Source of the DNA: Candidatus Eiseniibacteriota bacterium
Lineage (GTDB): Bacteria > Eisenbacteria > RBG-16-71-46 > CAIMUX01 > WJJG01
Assembly (NCBI GenBank): GCA_016867695.1
Contig: VGIY01000128.1
Location: forward strand, 1-7,400
Direction: 5' to 3'
DNA length: 7,400 nucleotides
Shown here piece by piece: positions 5,559-7,400 of the stretch. The notes under the pieces were generated by a model that made no database searches, had not been told where the DNA came from, and saw only the letters and a program-made list of their open reading frames with translations. Position 1 is the stretch's first letter, and each line of letters begins with the position of its first letter. The position numbers were made by a program, and so were the translations under genes.

Positions 5559-7400
5559 ATGATGCGTCCGGCGCTGATCCTGGGACTCGGCGGCCTGCTG
5601 GCCGCCGGGTCCGCGGCACTCGAGCTGTTCGTCAACGGGGACTTCGAGACGGCTCTCGCGCCGCCCTGGTTGAGCGACACGGGCGGCCCGGGCACCTTCA
5701 TCGTCCGGGCCACGACCTTCGATCCCGATCCCGACTATGAGGTGCTGGTGCAGAAGGGCTCGGGCAACGGCCACGCCAAGCTCTGGCAGACGATCGCCGT
5801 GCCCTCCCCGGAGGTCGTCTTCTCGATCACCGCCAAGCTGCAGGCCTCGGCGACCTGGGGCGCGACCCGCCCCTGGGCCGTCGCCGCGATCCTGCTCTAC
5901 TACGAGGACCAACTCGGCAGGCTGTACGGCACGACCTGCATCGCCCGTCCCTCGACCCACTGCCCCTGGACGAGCAGCGACTCGTTCCGCCTCATCACCG
6001 TCGCCGACGAGGAGTGGCGCACGCACACGATCGACGTCGCGCAGGAACTGCAGTACTTCGCCGGCGTCGACCCGCAGGCGGTCTCCCGCATCCGCGTCGG
6101 CCTGGCGGCCGTCGTCGGCGCCGATTGCTGAGGGGCGACGGAGACGGCGAAGGTCTTCGCCGACGATGTCAGCCTGAGCTTCCAGAGCGGCGAGCCGCTG
6201 GTGCGCTACATCGACCATCTGATCGACGACGGCGACAGCGACGGCAACGGCCGGCTCGATCCGGGCGAAGAGGTCGGGCTGATCCTCAGCCTGAGGAACT
6301 TCGGCGCTCCGGCGGAGGACGTCCGTCTGACGATCACGACCGACGATCCCTACATCCTCGTCGTCGACGGCACGGCCGAATACGGCGACCTGGCCCCGGG
6401 GGAGATCGCCACGAACGCGGGCGACCCGCTGATCCTGCTCGCTCCCGCCCTGGCGCGGATCGGGCACATCGCCGACTTCACCGCCGTGGCCACCTTCACC
6501 GGGGGGCAGGCGGTGTCGACCTTCCGCGTCTGCATCGGCAAGTTCAGCTTCCTCGTCTGGGACCCGACTGGCGATCAATCGAGCGGGCCGGTGCTGTTCG
6601 AGACGCTGCAGGCCCTCGGATACGAGGGCGGCTACCGGCAGTCGATCGAGTACACCGATCTCGACCTCTACGCCAGCCTCTTCGTCTCGCTGGGCGTCTA
6701 CCCCAACGCCTTCCGCGTCGCCTACGACGCGCCCGAGGCGACGGCGATCACGAGCTATCTCGCCCAGGGCGGCTGCGTCTACCTCGAGGGGGGGGATGTC
6801 TGGGTCTACGACACGCAGAACGGCGGCTTCGACTTCGGCCCCGCCTTCAAGATCCTCCCCGTGGCCGACGGCAACCCCGACCTCGTCACCGTCAAGGGGC
6901 GCTCGGCCACCTTCACCCAGGGGATGCGCTTCGACTACCAGGGGGAGAACGAGTACATCGACCGCATCAACCGCACCGGCGCCGGGGTCATCGTCTTCGA
7001 GAGCGAGTCCCCCTGGTACATCACCGGCGTCGCCTACAACTCGGGCGTCTACCGGACGATCGGCACCTCGTTCGAGTTCGCCGGCCTGACCGACGGGGAG
7101 CCTCCCTCCACCCGCGAGGCGCTGGCGCGGGCGATGATCGAGTACTTCATCCCGCCGCAGACCCAGGCGGCGCCGCTCCCCCCGCGGCGCGGAGCCTCGG
7201 GGATCGCGCTCGCGCCGCCCGGCCCGCAGCCCGCCCCCGGGACGGCGCTGCTGCGCTTCTCGCTGCCGAGCGAGACGGCGCTCGACGTCGGGCTCTTCGA
7301 CCCGCAAGGCCGCCGCCTGCGCACGCTGGCCCGCGGGCCCCACGCCAGAGGAGAGCACGCGCTCGCGCTCACCCGCGGCGACCTCGCCGCCGGCGTCTAC
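5559..7400 (+). CDS. Secreted multidomain protein with in-frame UGA (putative Cys-Sec), 3' end outside window
   Basis: The start ATG follows GGAGGGG by 7 bases. Residues 1-20 form a signal peptide (MMRPALILGLGGLLAAGSAA), so the protein is exported. Residues about 22-205 look like a beta jelly-roll of the NGDFE...W type, carrying Cys127, Cys135 and Cys190. TGA at 6129-6131 follows as residue 191, yet the same frame continues without a stop to the window end (614 residues) and completes the domain with KVFADDVSL. Next come an Asp-rich, possibly calcium-binding linker (DDGDSDGNGRLDPGEEV, from 223), an Ig/CARDB-like domain to about 325, a segment with a glutamine-amidotransferase-like alpha/beta look (about 328-530), and the start of a FlgD/Ig-like C-terminal module (from about 562). 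No ATG occurs in frame after the UGA until residue 456, so this is one gene. Read-through as Sec is supported by a SECIS-like hairpin; a nonsense mutation or sequence error remains possible. The role is unknown. Confidence 0.75.
6129..6131 (+). other. In-frame UGA, putative selenocysteine 191 next to Cys190
   Basis: TGC TGA GGG reads Cys-Sec-Gly. The protein domain is split in mid-fold by this codon, and the downstream half is intact with no other stop. The Cys-Sec-Gly order resembles the vicinal redox pair at the C-terminus of animal thioredoxin reductase (GCUG), although the surrounding protein is unrelated. Confidence 0.6.
6145..6162 (+). promoter_or_regulatory. SECIS-like hairpin with GGUC loop
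   Basis: Arms CGGCGAA (6145-6151) and UUCGCCG (6156-6162) form a perfect 7-bp stem closed by GGUC (6152-6155). The loop begins 21 bases after the UGA. E. coli fdhF has the same GGUC loop at a similar distance, where it is recognised by SelB. The bulged U found in the fdhF stem is not present here. Confidence 0.62.

Noticed and set aside
5250..7358. Very long minus-strand open frame running through the secreted-protein region into the reductase gene
   Set aside because: Only the part from 5249 downward matches a protein family. The rest is antisense to the secreted-protein gene, is Arg/Gly/Asp-rich without family features, and reflects GC-rich codon bias.
1..7400. A variant genetic code in which TGA encodes Trp or Gly
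   Set aside because: TGG is used for Trp throughout, and several genes terminate at TGA exactly where their families end.

Overview
This is a GC-rich bacterial window with seven protein genes and little intergenic DNA. The likely source is an uncultured or deep-branching lineage. The last gene encodes a secreted multidomain protein ending in a FlgD/Ig-like C-terminal module, a style common in FCB-group candidate phyla such as Eisenbacteria; that placement is inference only. Ordinary genes here end in TGA at their family's usual length and TGG is used for Trp, so TGA is not globally reassigned.

Layout: the 3' part of glnS (+, 2-868) converges on a DMT/EamA transporter gene (-, 991-1878). A 167-bp divergent region leads to tpx (thiol peroxidase, +, 2046-2570), which is followed after 38 bp by a HEPN-like protein with a Pro/Arg/Gly-rich tail (+, 2609-3448). 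This pair converges, across a hairpin, on an AhpC-type peroxiredoxin gene (-, 3551-4153). That gene lies downstream of a ketopantoate-reductase-family gene (-, 4203-5249). A 309-bp divergent region precedes a secreted multidomain protein (+, 5559 to window end).

The notable biology is two reading frames interrupted by a single in-frame UGA. In the peroxiredoxin the UGA replaces exactly the peroxidatic cysteine (FTFV-U-PTE), making it a PrxU-type selenoprotein; the resolving cysteine is also missing (VTPSGW instead of the usual VCP..W). In the secreted protein the UGA directly follows a Cys (DC-U-G), and the frame stays open for another 1,269 bases. Each UGA is followed at the right distance by a bacterial SECIS-like hairpin; the second has a GGUC loop, the same loop as E. 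coli fdhF. The peroxiredoxin call is strong. The secreted Cys-Sec protein is less certain but, if real, would be an unusual exported selenoprotein.

Together the window holds two peroxide-reducing enzymes (Tpx and PrxU) about 1 kb apart, the second in a probable two-gene unit with the reductase. GC-rich hairpins recur at gene 3' ends.
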